This document shows positions 14,949-23,977 of a stretch of 32,193 bases of DNA, piece after piece. Each line of letters starts with the position of its first letter. Positions within the stretch are counted from its first letter, which is position 1. The stretch comes from Staphylococcus shinii. GTDB taxonomy: Bacteria; Bacillota; Bacilli; Staphylococcales; Staphylococcaceae. The notes under the pieces are model-generated. The model saw only the letters and a list, made by a program, of their open reading frames with translations. It was not told where the DNA came from and ran no database searches. Where the stretch lies: contig NZ_JAGEVL010000013.1 of assembly GCF_017583065.1 (NCBI RefSeq), positions 1 through 32,193 of the forward strand, in the 5' to 3' direction. Position numbers and translations under genes: made by a program.

Positions 14949-16550
14949 ATGCCAGCAATTTTTTGGTTCTTCATAGCTTTTCTTTTATTGGGTACGGCAT
15001 TGATGGTTTTCTCACCCATTGTCGCCAACAAAAAACTCATGCATGATATCAAGCCATTATGGTCGAATAAACGTCCATTAGAAACCTTCATTCGACCGAA
15101 TCATACTTATCGTTATCAATTTGATACATATAAACACAAATATAACAGTGAAACATTGATAGATGAAAAAACATGGTCAGATTTAAACCTTGATAGCGTA
15201 TTTCATAATATGAATTTTAACTTTACAGCTATTGGTGAAATGAGACTCTTTGCAACTTTAAAAAATATGTTTCAAGTAACAGATGCTAAACTTATTTCTG
15301 ATTTTAAAATCAACACGGGTTTCAGAAATAAAGTATCTCTACATTTAGCACAAATTGGAAAAGCAATCTATCCTACTTTTCCAGACCAAATTTCATCGAT
15401 TAAACGCAATAATTTTTTTATGCTTTGTACTTACCTACCATTAATTTTTATAATAATATCCATTTTTACGCCTAGCATTGGCATAACTTTAACTATTTTT
15501 TCAGCTATCTTTAATATGATATTAAGTGGATTTTTAAAAAAGACCTATGAACAAGATTTAAATTCAATGTTCTACACTTCAACCGTTATTAAAAAAGCGT
15601 ATGCTATCCAACAACATGAGCTTGCACCCGATCTAGATATTGACTTTAAACATTTTGTTACTGCACGCAAATTTAGTGGCTTATTAGGTCGTGTGAACTC
15701 AAACGACGAAACATCTGTGTTTTCGTTATTATTCAAATTAATCTTTATGATGGATTACCATCTATTTCATTTAATTCAAAACAGTTTTAAAAAGTACGAA
15801 GATGAAGTAATGGCATGCTATGAATACATCGCTAATATTGATAATCACTACGCCGTGGCCTTATGGAGAGAAACTCTAAATCATTATACAGTTCCTCAGG
15901 TTGTAGAAAAAGATGTTATTCATTTTGAACAATTAACACATCCATTGATTAATGACGCAGTTCCAAACGATTTAGCAATAGACAATCATATTTTACTAAC
16001 TGGTTCAAACGCATCAGGTAAATCTACATTTATGAAAGCTGTTGCGCTTAATCTAATATTATCGCAAACCATTAATACTGCTACAGCTGAGAAATTTGTG
16101 TATAAACCTGGTATGATTTATACCTCAATGGTCAACCAAGATGATATCTTGACAGGAGATAGTTACTTCATGACCGAAATCAAGTCTATTAAACGTCTAT
16201 TTGAAATCACAACGACTACAAAAGTTTATTGCTTCATTGATGAAATTTTTAAAGGCACAAATACAACAGAGCGCATTGCTGCCTCAGAGTCTGTCTTGAG
16301 TTATCTCGACCAACCCAAGGGTTATACTGTTATAGCTGCTACACACGATATTGAACTCTCAACTTTATTAGACAATATGTATTCAAACTATCATTTTAAC
16401 GAATCTATAACTGAAGATAATATTTCATTCGACTTTAAGATTAAGCCTGGTAAAGCTGACACTCGCAATGCAATAGAACTACTTAGGATTATGTCGTTTC
16501 CAAACCAAATTTATAATCGTGCAAAGTCAACCGCAAACCACAAAAACTAA
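14949..16550 (+). CDS. membrane-anchored MutS-family ATPase-domain protein
   Basis: The 533-residue protein joins membrane segments to a MutS-type ATPase. Hydrophobic helices lie at about 4-25 and, as a pair, 156-195. The C-terminal third is a MutS domain V: Walker A TGSNASGKSTFMKA (351-364), a Q/ST-rich region MVNQDDILTGDSYFMTEIK (394-412), Walker B VYCFIDEIFKGTNTTER (426-442) and the switch histidine in VIAATHDIELS. It lacks the mismatch-recognition and connector domains of MutS and the Smr nuclease of MutS2, so a role in mismatch repair is doubtful. Staphylococci carry such a gene near rex and tsaD. Function is unknown. The start follows an AGGGAG site. Confidence 0.85.
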   Translation: MPAIFWFFIAFLLLGTALMVFSPIVANKKLMHDIKPLWSNKRPLETFIRPNHTYRYQFDTYKHKYNSETLIDEKTWSDLNLDSVFHNMNFNFTAIGEMRLFATLKNMFQVTDAKLISDFKINTGFRNKVSLHLAQIGKAIYPTFPDQISSIKRNNFFMLCTYLPLIFIIISIFTPSIGITLTIFSAIFNMILSGFLKKTYEQDLNSMFYTSTVIKKAYAIQQHELAPDLDIDFKHFVTARKFSGLLGRVNSNDETSVFSLLFKLIFMMDYHLFHLIQNSFKKYEDEVMACYEYIANIDNHYAVALWRETLNHYTVPQVVEKDVIHFEQLTHPLINDAVPNDLAIDNHILLTGSNASGKSTFMKAVALNLILSQTINTATAEKFVYKPGMIYTSMVNQDDILTGDSYFMTEIKSIKRLFEITTTTKVYCFIDEIFKGTNTTERIAASESVLSYLDQPKGYTVIAATHDIELSTLLDNMYSNYHFNESITEDNISFDFKIKPGKADTRNAIELLRIMSFPNQIYNRAKSTANHKN

Positions 16551-16594
16551 TCGCAAAAATGTATTTCATTTTGTTTGTTGTGACCTATAACCAC

Positions 16595-16631
16595 AATCGA
16601 GAGGATGGTGATATAATCCAACCTCTCGATT
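16595..16631. terminator. hairpin between converging genes
   Basis: A 14-bp stem with one mismatch (16595-16608 with 16618-16631; core AATCGAGAGG) and a 9-nt loop separates the MutS-domain gene from the converging VOC gene. The T tract is weak. Confidence 0.6.
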
Positions 16632-16679
16632 TGTATAATTCAGTTTATTTGTTATAAAGATTCGACTTAAATTCATGCT

Positions 16680-17102
16680 TTATTCTGCGTTAATCATCCA
16701 AGTAACGCCAAATGGATCATTAAACATGCCATAAAGATCTGACCATTCTGTTTTACCTAATGGCATCGTTACTTCGCACCCTGCTGCTACTGCTTTATCA
16801 AAAAACGCTTTCGCTGTTTCTTTTTCAGATTCATTCGAGCCATCAAATGTAAATGTAACAATCGCACCACTATTATCTATTTTTTTATTTTTCCACGTGT
16901 CACTGCAATAAAATGTTTCGCCAAGTATATTAAATGAGGCGTTCATTGTAAAATCTGCATCCACTTGATATTCTTCAGGCATATCTGCGAACATTTCATG
17001 GTCTCCACCTACACGTTGTATATCCGTCGCGCCAAAATACTCTTCATAAAAGTTTAACGCGGCTAAACTATTTTGAAAATTAAAGTATTGAACTGCTTTC
17101 AT
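16680..17102 (-). CDS. VOC/PhnB-like family protein
   Basis: The 140-residue cytoplasmic protein has the vicinal-oxygen-chelate layout seen in PhnB-like proteins: an opening QYFNFQNSLAALNFYEEYFGA (4-24), a middle ASFNILGETFYCSD, and an ending SDLYGMFNDPFGVTWMIN. The last phrase, Y-G-x-x-x-D-P-F-G-x-x-W, is the family hallmark. I chose ATG 17102 because AAGGAGG lies nine bases upstream; an ATG at 17138 would add a 12-residue basic extension upstream of that site. PhnB-like members have no agreed reaction. It is a single gene between two hairpins, next to tsaD but in a separate unit. Confidence 0.8.
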   Translation of the reverse strand: MKAVQYFNFQNSLAALNFYEEYFGATDIQRVGGDHEMFADMPEEYQVDADFTMNASFNILGETFYCSDTWKNKKIDNSGAIVTFTFDGSNESEKETAKAFFDKAVAAGCEVTMPLGKTEWSDLYGMFNDPFGVTWMINAE

Positions 17103-17296
17103 TATTAACATCCTCCTTATTGTGTTAAACATCAACACATATTAAATCAATTATTTAACTCTCTATAAACTACCTATACCCATATTCTGTTGTTATAAAG
17201 TTTGGAATTTTAATTTTTTGCGCGACAACCTTAAATAGTTAAAAACTTAAAGAACAGCAACCAATTTATTCAATATCCATAAGTCTGATAAACATG

Positions 17297-17335
17297 AAAA
17301 AGTCCAAGACATTTATTGATGTCCAGGACTTTTTT
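17297..17335. terminator. terminator downstream of tsaD
   Basis: AAAAAGTCC (17297-17305) and GACAT (17308-17312) pair with ATGTC (17319-17323) and GGACTTTTT (17326-17335), separated by a two-by-two mismatch and a 6-nt loop. T runs on both strands allow either direction; it ends the tsaE-tsaB-rimI-tsaD transcript. The rest of the gap 17103-17375 has no ORF. Confidence 0.85.
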
Positions 17336-17375
17336 GAAAGTAACTACCTAATATTAAGTTAGTAATTTTCACTAA

Positions 17376-18401
17376 TTATTTAACTGTAAATGCTTCAATA
17401 TCTAAACTGTTAACACCGTTCAATGTCATATCTGCTGTTATGCCTGCATGATATAAATAGTGAGCCGCTGCACCAATCATAGCAGCATTATCTGTACATA
17501 GTTTAGGGCTTGGTATTGAGAGTGTGATATTGTGACTTTCACAAGCTTCAGATAATGCAGATCTTAAACCTTTATTACTCGCTACACCACCTGCAACAAT
17601 AAGTTGGTTTACATTATAAGCTTCACATGCTGCTATGGATTTACCAACTAATACTTCAACAACACTATTTTGAAAACTTGTGGCAACATCCGCTTCGTTA
17701 ATTTCTAAACCTTTTTGTCGAACGTTATGAAGTTTGTTTATTACTGCACTTTTTAATCCACTAAAACTAAAATCATAACTATCTTTATCTAACCATACTC
17801 TTGGAAAATCATAGCTATCTTGACCCTGAACTGCTAATTTATCAACTTGTGGCCCACCTGGATAACTAAGACCAATGGTTCTAGCTACCTTGTCATATGC
17901 TTCACCTACGGCATCATCTCTAGTTTCACCAATCACCTCGAAGTTCAAATGATTTTTCATATAAATTAATTCTGTATGTCCGCCCGAAACGATTAAGGAC
18001 ATAACTGGAAACTGGAGTGGCTTTTCTAAATGGTTTGCGTATATATGACCTGCTATATGATGTACTGGGATTAACGGTTTGTCATACGCAAATGCCAGTG
18101 CTTTCGCAGCATTTATACCTACTAGCAATGCCCCTATCAAGCCTGGACCTTGTGTGACTGCTACTGCGTCAACTTGCTTCATTGTTACATCAGCAGTATT
18201 CAACGCCTCATCAATAGTAGCTGTAATACCTTCAACATGATGTCTACTCGCTACTTCTGGTACGACGCCACCAAATCTTTTATGACTTTCAATTTGACTT
18301 AGAACAATATTACTTAATATCTCTGTCCCATCTTTAATAACACTGACACTTGTTTCATCACAACTGGATTCAATTGCTAATATTATTGTTGCTTCATTCA
18401 T
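17376..18401 (-). CDS. tsaD: tRNA N6-threonylcarbamoyladenosine (t6A37) synthase, catalytic subunit
   Basis: TsaD transfers the threonylcarbamoyl group onto A37 of ANN-decoding tRNAs, working with TsaB and TsaE. The 341-residue protein has the ASKHA fold with [13 protein letters not shown] at 9-21, the metal-binding histidines His115 and His119 in [13 protein letters not shown], the nucleotide-binding segment [13 protein letters not shown], and the C-terminal aspartate in [12 protein letters not shown]. Its ATG overlaps the rimI stop by eight bases (ATGAATGA), so the two are translationally coupled. It is the last gene of the four-gene unit and is essential in most bacteria. Confidence 0.97.
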   Translation of the reverse strand: MNEATIILAIESSCDETSVSVIKDGTEILSNIVLSQIESHKRFGGVVPEVASRHHVEGITATIDEALNTADVTMKQVDAVAVTQGPGLIGALLVGINAAKALAFAYDKPLIPVHHIAGHIYANHLEKPLQFPVMSLIVSGGHTELIYMKNHLNFEVIGETRDDAVGEAYDKVARTIGLSYPGGPQVDKLAVQGQDSYDFPRVWLDKDSYDFSFSGLKSAVINKLHNVRQKGLEINEADVATSFQNSVVEVLVGKSIAACEAYNVNQLIVAGGVASNKGLRSALSEACESHNITLSIPSPKLCTDNAAMIGAAAHYLYHAGITADMTLNGVNSLDIEAFTVK

Positions 18402-18858
18402 TTAAATTCACCCACATAACTATTGCATCCTCACCTTCACCGTAATAATTTTTTCGCTTACCACCATATTGAAAACCTAAGTTTGTATAAACATGTTGCG
18501 CGATTTCATTATCTACGCGCACTTCTAAACTCATTATTTCACATTTAGTTTGGACATAATTCATTGCATATTTGAGTAATAATTGTCCTAAACCATAGCC
18601 TCTATAAGATTCATCTATCGCAACCGTAGTTATTTGTGCTTGATCTATAACAATCCAAACACCTATATAGCCAATTATTTTTTCATTAAATTCTATAATA
18701 AAGTAATGTGCAAATTCATTTTTTTCTACTTCATGATAAAATGCATCAATTGACCAACTACTATCATTAAAACTATTTCTTTCTATATCAAATACTTGAG
18801 GGACGTCCCCCAAATTCATTAACCGAATATTTAACTCTTGTTCTGTTGGTTTAACCAA
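18394..18858 (-). CDS. rimI: ribosomal protein bS18-alanine N-acetyltransferase (GNAT family)
   Basis: The 154-residue protein is a single GNAT domain. The acetyl-CoA pyrophosphate loop is [17 protein letters not shown] (about residues 83-99), and the C-terminal strand ends [16 protein letters not shown] with EDAIVMW, the typical RimI close. RimI acetylates the N-terminus of ribosomal protein S18. The start is TTG 18858 inside the tsaB 3' end; its ribosome-binding site is weak, and translational coupling to tsaB (28-bp overlap) may compensate. ATG 18819 is a less likely start, since it would remove the first conserved strand. It sits between the t6A genes, as in B. subtilis. Confidence 0.9.
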   Translation of the reverse strand: MVKPTEQELNIRLMNLGDVPQVFDIERNSFNDSSWSIDAFYHEVEKNEFAHYFIIEFNEKIIGYIGVWIVIDQAQITTVAIDESYRGYGLGQLLLKYAMNYVQTKCEIMSLEVRVDNEIAQHVYTNLGFQYGGKRKNYYGEGEDAIVMWVNLNE

Positions 18859-19493
18859 TTTCTTTCAGCCTCAGATACTTTAATATAGTTTGGTTTAAAT
18901 TGATGTACTTCGGTTGGTTGATCTATGAGTGCTTGCATATACTTGGCTTGTGGTAAGTTTGGAATACAAGAATTATCTAATAACGCCTCTAACTTTTCGC
19001 TATCTATCCCAATAAATTTATATGGTTCAGCTAGTTCGTGTAATAAATCTAACAATGCTTTAATTGATATATATTGATCTTTTATAATTTGCTTTAATCG
19101 CCCATTTTCATTTTTATAAACGCCTGTATAAACCGCTTCACGTCGAGCGTCAAATATTGGTACGATTAAACCAGTTTCTTCAATTGCTGTTGCAGCGAGT
19201 GCTTTTAGTGAAGATACGCCATAAAGTTTAGCATTTAAGGCATAGGCTAATGTTTTAGCTACAGTAACGCCAATTCTTAGACCAGTATACGACCCTGGTC
19301 CCTCGGCTACTACAATGGAATCTATATCTTCTTTTGCTAATTGACTGTCAGTAATCACTTTGGAAATAGCTGGCATTAATTGTACTGAATGATTTGTTTT
19401 TTCGTTAGTATTTATCTCGTTTAGCACTTTATCATCTTGCATTACAGCAACTGATAAGGGCTGATTAGATGTATCAATTAGCAGATAGTTCAC
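18831..19493 (-). CDS. tsaB: t6A biosynthesis protein TsaB
   Basis: TsaB is the catalytically inactive TsaD paralogue that forms the heterodimer core of the t6A complex. The 220-residue protein opens MNYLLIDTSNQPLSVAVMQD and contains VVAEGPGSYTGLRIGVTVAK near residues 68-87, both hallmarks of the family; it lacks the TsaD metal histidines. I chose GTG 19493, with GGAGG nine bases upstream, because the family begins at this MNYLLIDTS motif; an in-frame ATG at 19538 would add 15 unrelated residues. It overlaps tsaE by 20 bp and rimI by 28 bp. Confidence 0.93.
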   Translation of the reverse strand: MNYLLIDTSNQPLSVAVMQDDKVLNEINTNEKTNHSVQLMPAISKVITDSQLAKEDIDSIVVAEGPGSYTGLRIGVTVAKTLAYALNAKLYGVSSLKALAATAIEETGLIVPIFDARREAVYTGVYKNENGRLKQIIKDQYISIKALLDLLHELAEPYKFIGIDSEKLEALLDNSCIPNLPQAKYMQALIDQPTEVHQFKPNYIKVSEAERNWLNQQNKS

Positions 19494-19935
19494 GTTCAAC
19501 GTCCTCCTTAATTCTAAGATAATGCTCTCCTTGAGCATTTATTGTTATTGTGCGCTCGGCATCATTTTCTGTTTGAATATTAACAGATAAATAATGCTCG
19601 GGTAAAAATTCTGCTATAAATTGACTCCATTCAATTAGAATTACAGCCTCATCTTCAAAATATTCATCAAAACCTAAATCTTCTTCTGAATCTTCTAATC
19701 TATAACAATCCATATGATGTAATTTTAAATCCGTACCTTGGTATGACTTTATAATATTAAATGTTGGAGAATTAATGTTGCGATTTACGCCTAATGACTT
19801 TCCAATAAACTGGCTTAAAGTTGTCTTTCCAGCACCTAAGTCTCCATTCAGTAAAATTAAATCACCGGCAGATAGATGTTTAGTTAACACCTCACCAAAA
19901 CGTGACATGTCATTTATATTATTAATTTTTATCAT
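19474..19935 (-). CDS. tsaE: t6A biosynthesis ATPase TsaE
   Basis: TsaE is the P-loop ATPase that binds the TsaB-TsaD heterodimer and resets it during t6A synthesis. The 153-residue protein has Walker A NGDLGAGKTTLSQ (30-42), switch region NSPTFNIIKSYQG, and the Walker-B-like VILIEWSQF with the family Glu-Trp. The start ATG 19935 has GAGGGAGAGG upstream and gives the usual MIKINN opening; ATG 19968 would read through the hairpin located in the leader. It is the first gene of the four-gene unit. Confidence 0.93.
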   Translation of the reverse strand: MIKINNINDMSRFGEVLTKHLSAGDLILLNGDLGAGKTTLSQFIGKSLGVNRNINSPTFNIIKSYQGTDLKLHHMDCYRLEDSEEDLGFDEYFEDEAVILIEWSQFIAEFLPEHYLSVNIQTENDAERTITINAQGEHYLRIKEDVERELSAN

Positions 19936-19954
19936 ATTCCTCTCCCTCTTTTTT

Positions 19955-19990
19955 AGCGACACTTCCAAATTTATTTGGATTAGTGTCGCT
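19955..19990 (-). promoter_or_regulatory. stable hairpin in the leader of the tsaE operon
   Basis: AGCGACACT (19955-19963) pairs with AGTGTCGCT (19982-19990), and TCCAAAT (19964-19970) pairs with ATTTGGA (19973-19979) apart from a small bulge, leaving a 2-base nominal loop. It lies about ten bases upstream of the tsaE ribosome-binding site. No T tract follows on either strand, so it is not an ordinary terminator. A role in mRNA stability or translation is inferred. Confidence 0.5.
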
Positions 19991-20163
19991 TATGCATTAG
20001 CAGCCACTGTTGTGCAATAAACTTTGGAAAGCTTAAATATAAATTTTGAGTGTATACATTCTTATAACTTTTTATCTACATAAAATTAACTATTATAGTT
20101 TAACAAATTTTTTCCAATATTACTTCAAAGTGAAACAAGTTCTTACCAAATTAGAATAGTTTG

Positions 20164-20243
20164 AATTGATAGAAAATTACAAAAAGTTGTTGACATAGGC
20201 AATATGATGTAGTAAATTTAATTTATCAAATTTTTAGACATTT
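20164..20243 (+). promoter_or_regulatory. possible CodY boxes flanking the ilv promoter
   Basis: AATTGATAGAAAATT (20164-20178) and AATTTTTAGACATTT (20229-20243) each match the CodY consensus AATTTTCWGAAAATT with three mismatches. One lies just upstream of the -35 and the other just downstream of the -10. CodY control of ilv-leu operons is established in S. aureus and B. subtilis; binding here is inferred. Confidence 0.45.
20190..20218 (+). promoter_or_regulatory. promoter of the ilv-leu operon
   Basis: A consensus -35 TTGACA (20190-20195) is followed after 17 bp by TAAATT (20213-20218). Transcription would start about 65 nt upstream of the leader peptide. The gap 19991-20163 to the left is AT-rich and shows no ORF that I can support. 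Confidence 0.7.
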
Positions 20244-20291
20244 CAAACAAATCAAAAAAATAAACCATTCTATCGAGAGGAGTATAATAAA

Positions 20292-20360
20292 ATGACCAAA
20301 AATACAATGCAATATCAACCAACAACTTCAAATATTTTAGTCATTTTATTATGCTCATAG
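20292..20360 (+). CDS. ilv leader peptide (attenuation)
   Basis: A 22-codon ORF with a strong GAGAGGAG site (20275-20282) starts at ATG 20292 and ends at TAG 20358-20360. Its C-terminal part reads TSNILVILLCS: six consecutive branched-chain codons (Ile, Leu, Val, Ile, Leu, Leu) at 20334-20351. All three products of the downstream pathway are thus sensed in a single run, the hallmark of a leader peptide for ribosome-mediated attenuation. It is followed directly by alternative RNA hairpins and a terminator. Confidence 0.88.
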   Translation: MTKNTMQYQPTTSNILVILLCS

Positions 20361-20458
20361 GACTGGAACTTTAGTAAAGAAACTACTAAACGTTTAAGTC
20401 CTTATTCTAGTTGAATGGGACTTAAAAGCGTCCCAATTATTTATTGGGACGCTTTTTT
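20359..20458 (+). promoter_or_regulatory. ilv transcription attenuator with alternative hairpins
   Basis: Segment 1 (AGGACT, 20359-20364) pairs with segment 2 (AGTCCT, 20397-20402), enclosing TTTAGTA/TACTAAA (20370-20376 with 20384-20390). Segment 2 (AAGTCC, 20396-20401) can instead pair with segment 3 (GGACTT, 20418-20423), enclosing ATTC/GAAT. Segment 3 (GGGAC, 20417-20421) can also pair with segment 4 (GTCCC, 20430-20434), which is the left arm of the terminator. A ribosome at the leader stop codon blocks segment 1 and favours termination; a ribosome stalled on the ILVILL codons leaves 1:2 free and favours 3:4 antitermination. The logic is inferred; the pairings are seen directly. Confidence 0.82.
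20424..20458 (+). terminator. attenuator terminator upstream of ilvD
   Basis: A perfect 13-bp stem (20424-20436 with 20444-20456; core GCGTCCCAA) with a 7-nt loop ends in TTTTTT (20453-20458), 28 bp before the ilvD start codon. Confidence 0.93.
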
Positions 20459-20485
20459 ATTTTCAATTTTATGGGGGAATTAGAT

Positions 20486-22174
20486 ATGAGAAGCGATATG
20501 ATCAAAAAAGGAGATCAGCAAGCTCCAGCAAGAAGTCTTTTGCACGCTACTGGTGCATTAGAAAAACCAACAGATATGAACAAGCCCTTCGTGGCAATTT
20601 GTAATTCGTATATCGACATTGTCCCTGGACATGTACATCTGAGAGAATTAGCAGATATTGCCAAAGAAGCAATTCGTGAAGCAGGCGCAATTCCCTTTGA
20701 ATTTGACACAATCGGCGTTGATGATGGTATCGCAATGGGTCATATTGGAATGAGATACTCCCTACCCTCTAGAGAAATCATCGCAGACGCTGCAGAAACT
20801 GTAATTAATGCACACTGGTTTGATGGCGTATTTTACATTCCAAACTGTGACAAAATAACACCTGGTATGTTATTAGCTGCAGTAAGAACAAACGTCCCTG
20901 CAATCTTTTGTTCGGGCGGCCCTATGAAAGCAGGACTATCTTCTGAAGGAAAAGCTTTAACATTATCATCAATGTTTGAAGCTGTAGGAGCCTTTAAAGA
21001 TGGTTCAATTTCGAAAGAAGAATTCTTAGATATGGAACAAAATGCGTGTCCTACTTGTGGTTCGTGTTCTGGAATGTTCACAGCCAATTCAATGAACTGT
21101 TTAATGGAAGTATTAGGACTTGCCCTTCCATACAATGGTACAGCATTAGCAGTGAGTGACCAACGCAGAGAAATGATTAGAGAAGCAGCATTTAAATTAG
21201 TAGATAACATTAAAAACGATTTAAAACCAAAAGATATCGTAACACGAGAAGCAATTGATGACGCATTCGCTTTAGACATGGCAATGGGTGGTTCAACAAA
21301 TACTGTATTACACACACTAGCAATTGCTAACGAAGCGGGTATTGATTATGATTTAACACGAATCAATGAAATTGCCAAAAAGACACCTTATCTTTCAAAA
21401 ATTGCACCTAGCTCTTCATATTCAATGCATGATGTACATGAAGCTGGTGGTGTTCCTGCAATCATCAATGAATTGTTCAAAAAAGAAGGTACACTTCATC
21501 CAGACAGAATAACAGCTACAGGCAAAACATTACGAGAAAATAATGAAGACAAAGCAATTTTAAACAATGATGTTATTAGGCATCTTGATAACCCTTATGA
21601 TAAACAAGGTGGTTTATCCATTTTATACGGTAACATAGCGCCAAAAGGTGCAGTTATAAAAGTTGGTGGCGTTGACCCATCTATTAAAGTATTTAAAGGT
21701 AAAGCAATTTGTTTTGATTCACACGATGAAGCAGTTGAAGCAATTGATAACCATATTGTTCGTGAAGGTCACGTAGTAGTTATTAGATACGAAGGTCCTA
21801 AAGGTGGTCCTGGAATGCCAGAAATGTTGGCCCCTACTTCCTCAATTGTAGGTAGAGGATTAGGTAAAGATGTAGCTTTAATAACAGATGGCCGTTTCTC
21901 AGGCGCAACACGTGGTATCGCAGTAGGCCATGTATCTCCAGAAGCAGCTTCAGGTGGCCCAATTGGTCTCATCAAGGACGGTGATGAAATTACAATTGAT
22001 TTAACAAACAGAACTTTAGACGTTGAAGTATCAACCGAAACATTAGAAGCTAGAAAACAAGATTTAAAACCATTTAAAGCAAAAGTAAAAACAGGTTATC
22101 TTGCACGTTACACTGCTTTAGTAACAAGCGCTAATACAGGTGGCATCATGCAAGTACCAGAAAATCTAATTTAA
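20486..22174 (+). CDS. ilvD: dihydroxy-acid dehydratase
   Basis: IlvD dehydrates 2,3-dihydroxy-isovalerate and 2,3-dihydroxy-3-methylvalerate to the 2-oxo acids that give valine and isoleucine. The 562 residues match the family. Fe-S cluster and Mg ligands are visible: Asp80 in [11 protein letters not shown], Cys121-Asp122-Lys123 in [10 protein letters not shown], and Cys194 in [11 protein letters not shown]. The C-terminal active-site region reads [19 protein letters not shown] chose ATG 20486 ([17 protein letters not shown]), with GGGGGA upstream; ATG 20444 lies inside the attenuator terminator. It is the first structural gene of the operon, so attenuation here governs all nine genes. Confidence 0.97.
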   Translation: MRSDMIKKGDQQAPARSLLHATGALEKPTDMNKPFVAICNSYIDIVPGHVHLRELADIAKEAIREAGAIPFEFDTIGVDDGIAMGHIGMRYSLPSREIIADAAETVINAHWFDGVFYIPNCDKITPGMLLAAVRTNVPAIFCSGGPMKAGLSSEGKALTLSSMFEAVGAFKDGSISKEEFLDMEQNACPTCGSCSGMFTANSMNCLMEVLGLALPYNGTALAVSDQRREMIREAAFKLVDNIKNDLKPKDIVTREAIDDAFALDMAMGGSTNTVLHTLAIANEAGIDYDLTRINEIAKKTPYLSKIAPSSSYSMHDVHEAGGVPAIINELFKKEGTLHPDRITATGKTLRENNEDKAILNNDVIRHLDNPYDKQGGLSILYGNIAPKGAVIKVGGVDPSIKVFKGKAICFDSHDEAVEAIDNHIVREGHVVVIRYEGPKGGPGMPEMLAPTSSIVGRGLGKDVALITDGRFSGATRGIAVGHVSPEAASGGPIGLIKDGDEITIDLTNRTLDVEVSTETLEARKQDLKPFKAKVKTGYLARYTALVTSANTGGIMQVPENLI

Positions 22175-22186
22175 GGAGTGAGCACT

Positions 22187-23977
22187 ATGTCTAGACAAAC
22201 TGAAACGCTTGAACAAGAAATGTCAGAAAATTTTGATTATTTAGAAGCCGCTGAAACTGTTGAACCTGAAGTTGAATTAGAACAAGAAACAATAGATGAA
22301 ATGAAATCTGGTTCAGAATTGCTCGTTGAATCTCTTGCAAATGAAAAAGTAGATTTTATATTTGGATATCCTGGTGGCGCGGTTCTTCCGCTTTATGACA
22401 CTTTTTATGAAGGTAAAATCAAGCATATTCTAGCAAGACATGAACAAGGTGCTACTCATGCAGCAGAGGGTTATGCACGTGTATCAGGCAATACTGGTGT
22501 AGTTGTTGTCACGAGTGGTCCAGGGGCAACAAATGCTATCACTGGTATCGCTGATGCTTATAGTGATTCGTTACCTTTGGTAGTGATCACTGGACAAGTA
22601 GCAACACCAGGCATAGGTAAAGATGCCTTTCAAGAAGCAGATTTACTTTCTATGACAACACCAATAACAAAACATAACTACCAAGTTAAAAATGTTAGTG
22701 ATATTCCTAAAATAATCCATGAAGCTTTCTATATCGCTAATAGTGGTAGAAAAGGTCCTGTGGTTATCGATTTCCCTAAAGATATGGGAATCTTATCGAC
22801 CAACGCTCAAATCACAAACGAAATTGAATTACCAGGTTATACAGTGCCAAATCAACCAGCAAAGGAAGACATACAAAAGCTTCGTGATTATTTAAAAAGC
22901 TCTAAAAAACCCGTTGTTCTTTCTGGTGCAGGCATTAACCATGCAAAAGCGAATGATGTATTTACTGAATTTATAAATAGACATCAATTACCAGTAGTTA
23001 GTACATTACTTGGGCTTGGTGCAATACCATATGAAAACCCCTATTTCTTGGGTATGGGCGGTATGCATGGATCATACGCCAGTAATATGGCATTAACTGA
23101 ATGTGATTTACTCATCAACTTTGGTAGTCGTTTTGATGACCGTTTAGCTAGTAATCCAGATGAATTTGCGCCAAACGCTAAGATTGTTCACGTAGACATC
23201 GATCCATCAGAAATTAATAAAATAATCAAAGTAGATTTGGGCATTGTTGCAGATTGTAAAGCTACATTAGAGGCACTATTAGATTTTGATAGCTATTCAA
23301 TTAAACATGAAGCATGGTTAGAAACTTGTAATGAAAACAAAGTAAATCAACCTTTTGCCTATCAAGAAGATGAGCAAGGTGTTTTCTCCAAGCCACAACG
23401 TACAATTGAGTATATAGGCGAAATCACAAATGGAGATGCAATCGTAACAACCGATGTGGGTCAACATCAAATGTGGGTTGCTCAGTACTACCCATTCAAA
23501 GACCACGGGCAAATTGTAACAAGTGGTGGTTTAGGAACAATGGGATTTGGTATCCCTGCTGCTATTGGAGCAAAACTTGCAGAACCTGATAAAACAGTTA
23601 TTTGCTTTGTAGGCGACGGTGGTTTCCAAATGACCAATCAAGAAATGGCAATTTTAGAAGAATACAACCTTGATATAAAAATTGTAATTGTTAATAACGG
23701 TACCCTAGGTATGGTTAAACAATGGCAAGATAAGTTTTTCAATAAACGTTTCTCACATTCAGTATTTAATGGTCAACCAGACTTTTTAAAAATCGCTGAA
23801 GCATATAATGTCAAAGGATATATCGTTGATGATCCTGCACAATTAGAACAACAAATTGATGCGGCTTTCCAACACGATGGACCAGCACTAATCGACGTTC
23901 GTATTTCACCAATCGAACCAGTAACTCCTATGGTACCAAGTGGTAAAGCCAACCATGAGATGGAGGGACTATTATGA
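22187..23977 (+). CDS. ilvB: acetolactate synthase, large catalytic subunit
   Basis: This ThDP enzyme condenses two pyruvates to acetolactate, or pyruvate with 2-oxobutyrate to acetohydroxybutyrate. The 596-residue protein has the catalytic Glu86 in ARHEQGATHAAEGYA, the FAD/central domain with LLINFGSRFDDRLA, and the ThDP-Mg motif GDGGFQMTNQEMAIL ending in IVNNGTLGMVKQWQ. Residues 1-38 are an acidic extension (EQEMSENFDYLEAAETVEPE) before the conserved domain. I chose ATG 22187 because AAGGAG lies eight bases upstream; GTG 22178 overlaps that site. It starts 12 bp after ilvD and its stop overlaps ilvH as ATGA. Confidence 0.96.
   Translation: MSRQTETLEQEMSENFDYLEAAETVEPEVELEQETIDEMKSGSELLVESLANEKVDFIFGYPGGAVLPLYDTFYEGKIKHILARHEQGATHAAEGYARVSGNTGVVVVTSGPGATNAITGIADAYSDSLPLVVITGQVATPGIGKDAFQEADLLSMTTPITKHNYQVKNVSDIPKIIHEAFYIANSGRKGPVVIDFPKDMGILSTNAQITNEIELPGYTVPNQPAKEDIQKLRDYLKSSKKPVVLSGAGINHAKANDVFTEFINRHQLPVVSTLLGLGAIPYENPYFLGMGGMHGSYASNMALTECDLLINFGSRFDDRLASNPDEFAPNAKIVHVDIDPSEINKIIKVDLGIVADCKATLEALLDFDSYSIKHEAWLETCNENKVNQPFAYQEDEQGVFSKPQRTIEYIGEITNGDAIVTTDVGQHQMWVAQYYPFKDHGQIVTSGGLGTMGFGIPAAIGAKLAEPDKTVICFVGDGGFQMTNQEMAILEEYNLDIKIVIVNNGTLGMVKQWQDKFFNKRFSHSVFNGQPDFLKIAEAYNVKGYIVDDPAQLEQQIDAAFQHDGPALIDVRISPIEPVTPMVPSGKANHEMEGLL

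Noticed and set aside
20515..21315. Minus-strand ORFs inside ilvD, and similar antisense ORFs in ilvB, leuB and leuC
   Set aside because: These are mirror frames of conserved coding sequence without ribosome-binding sites or domains.
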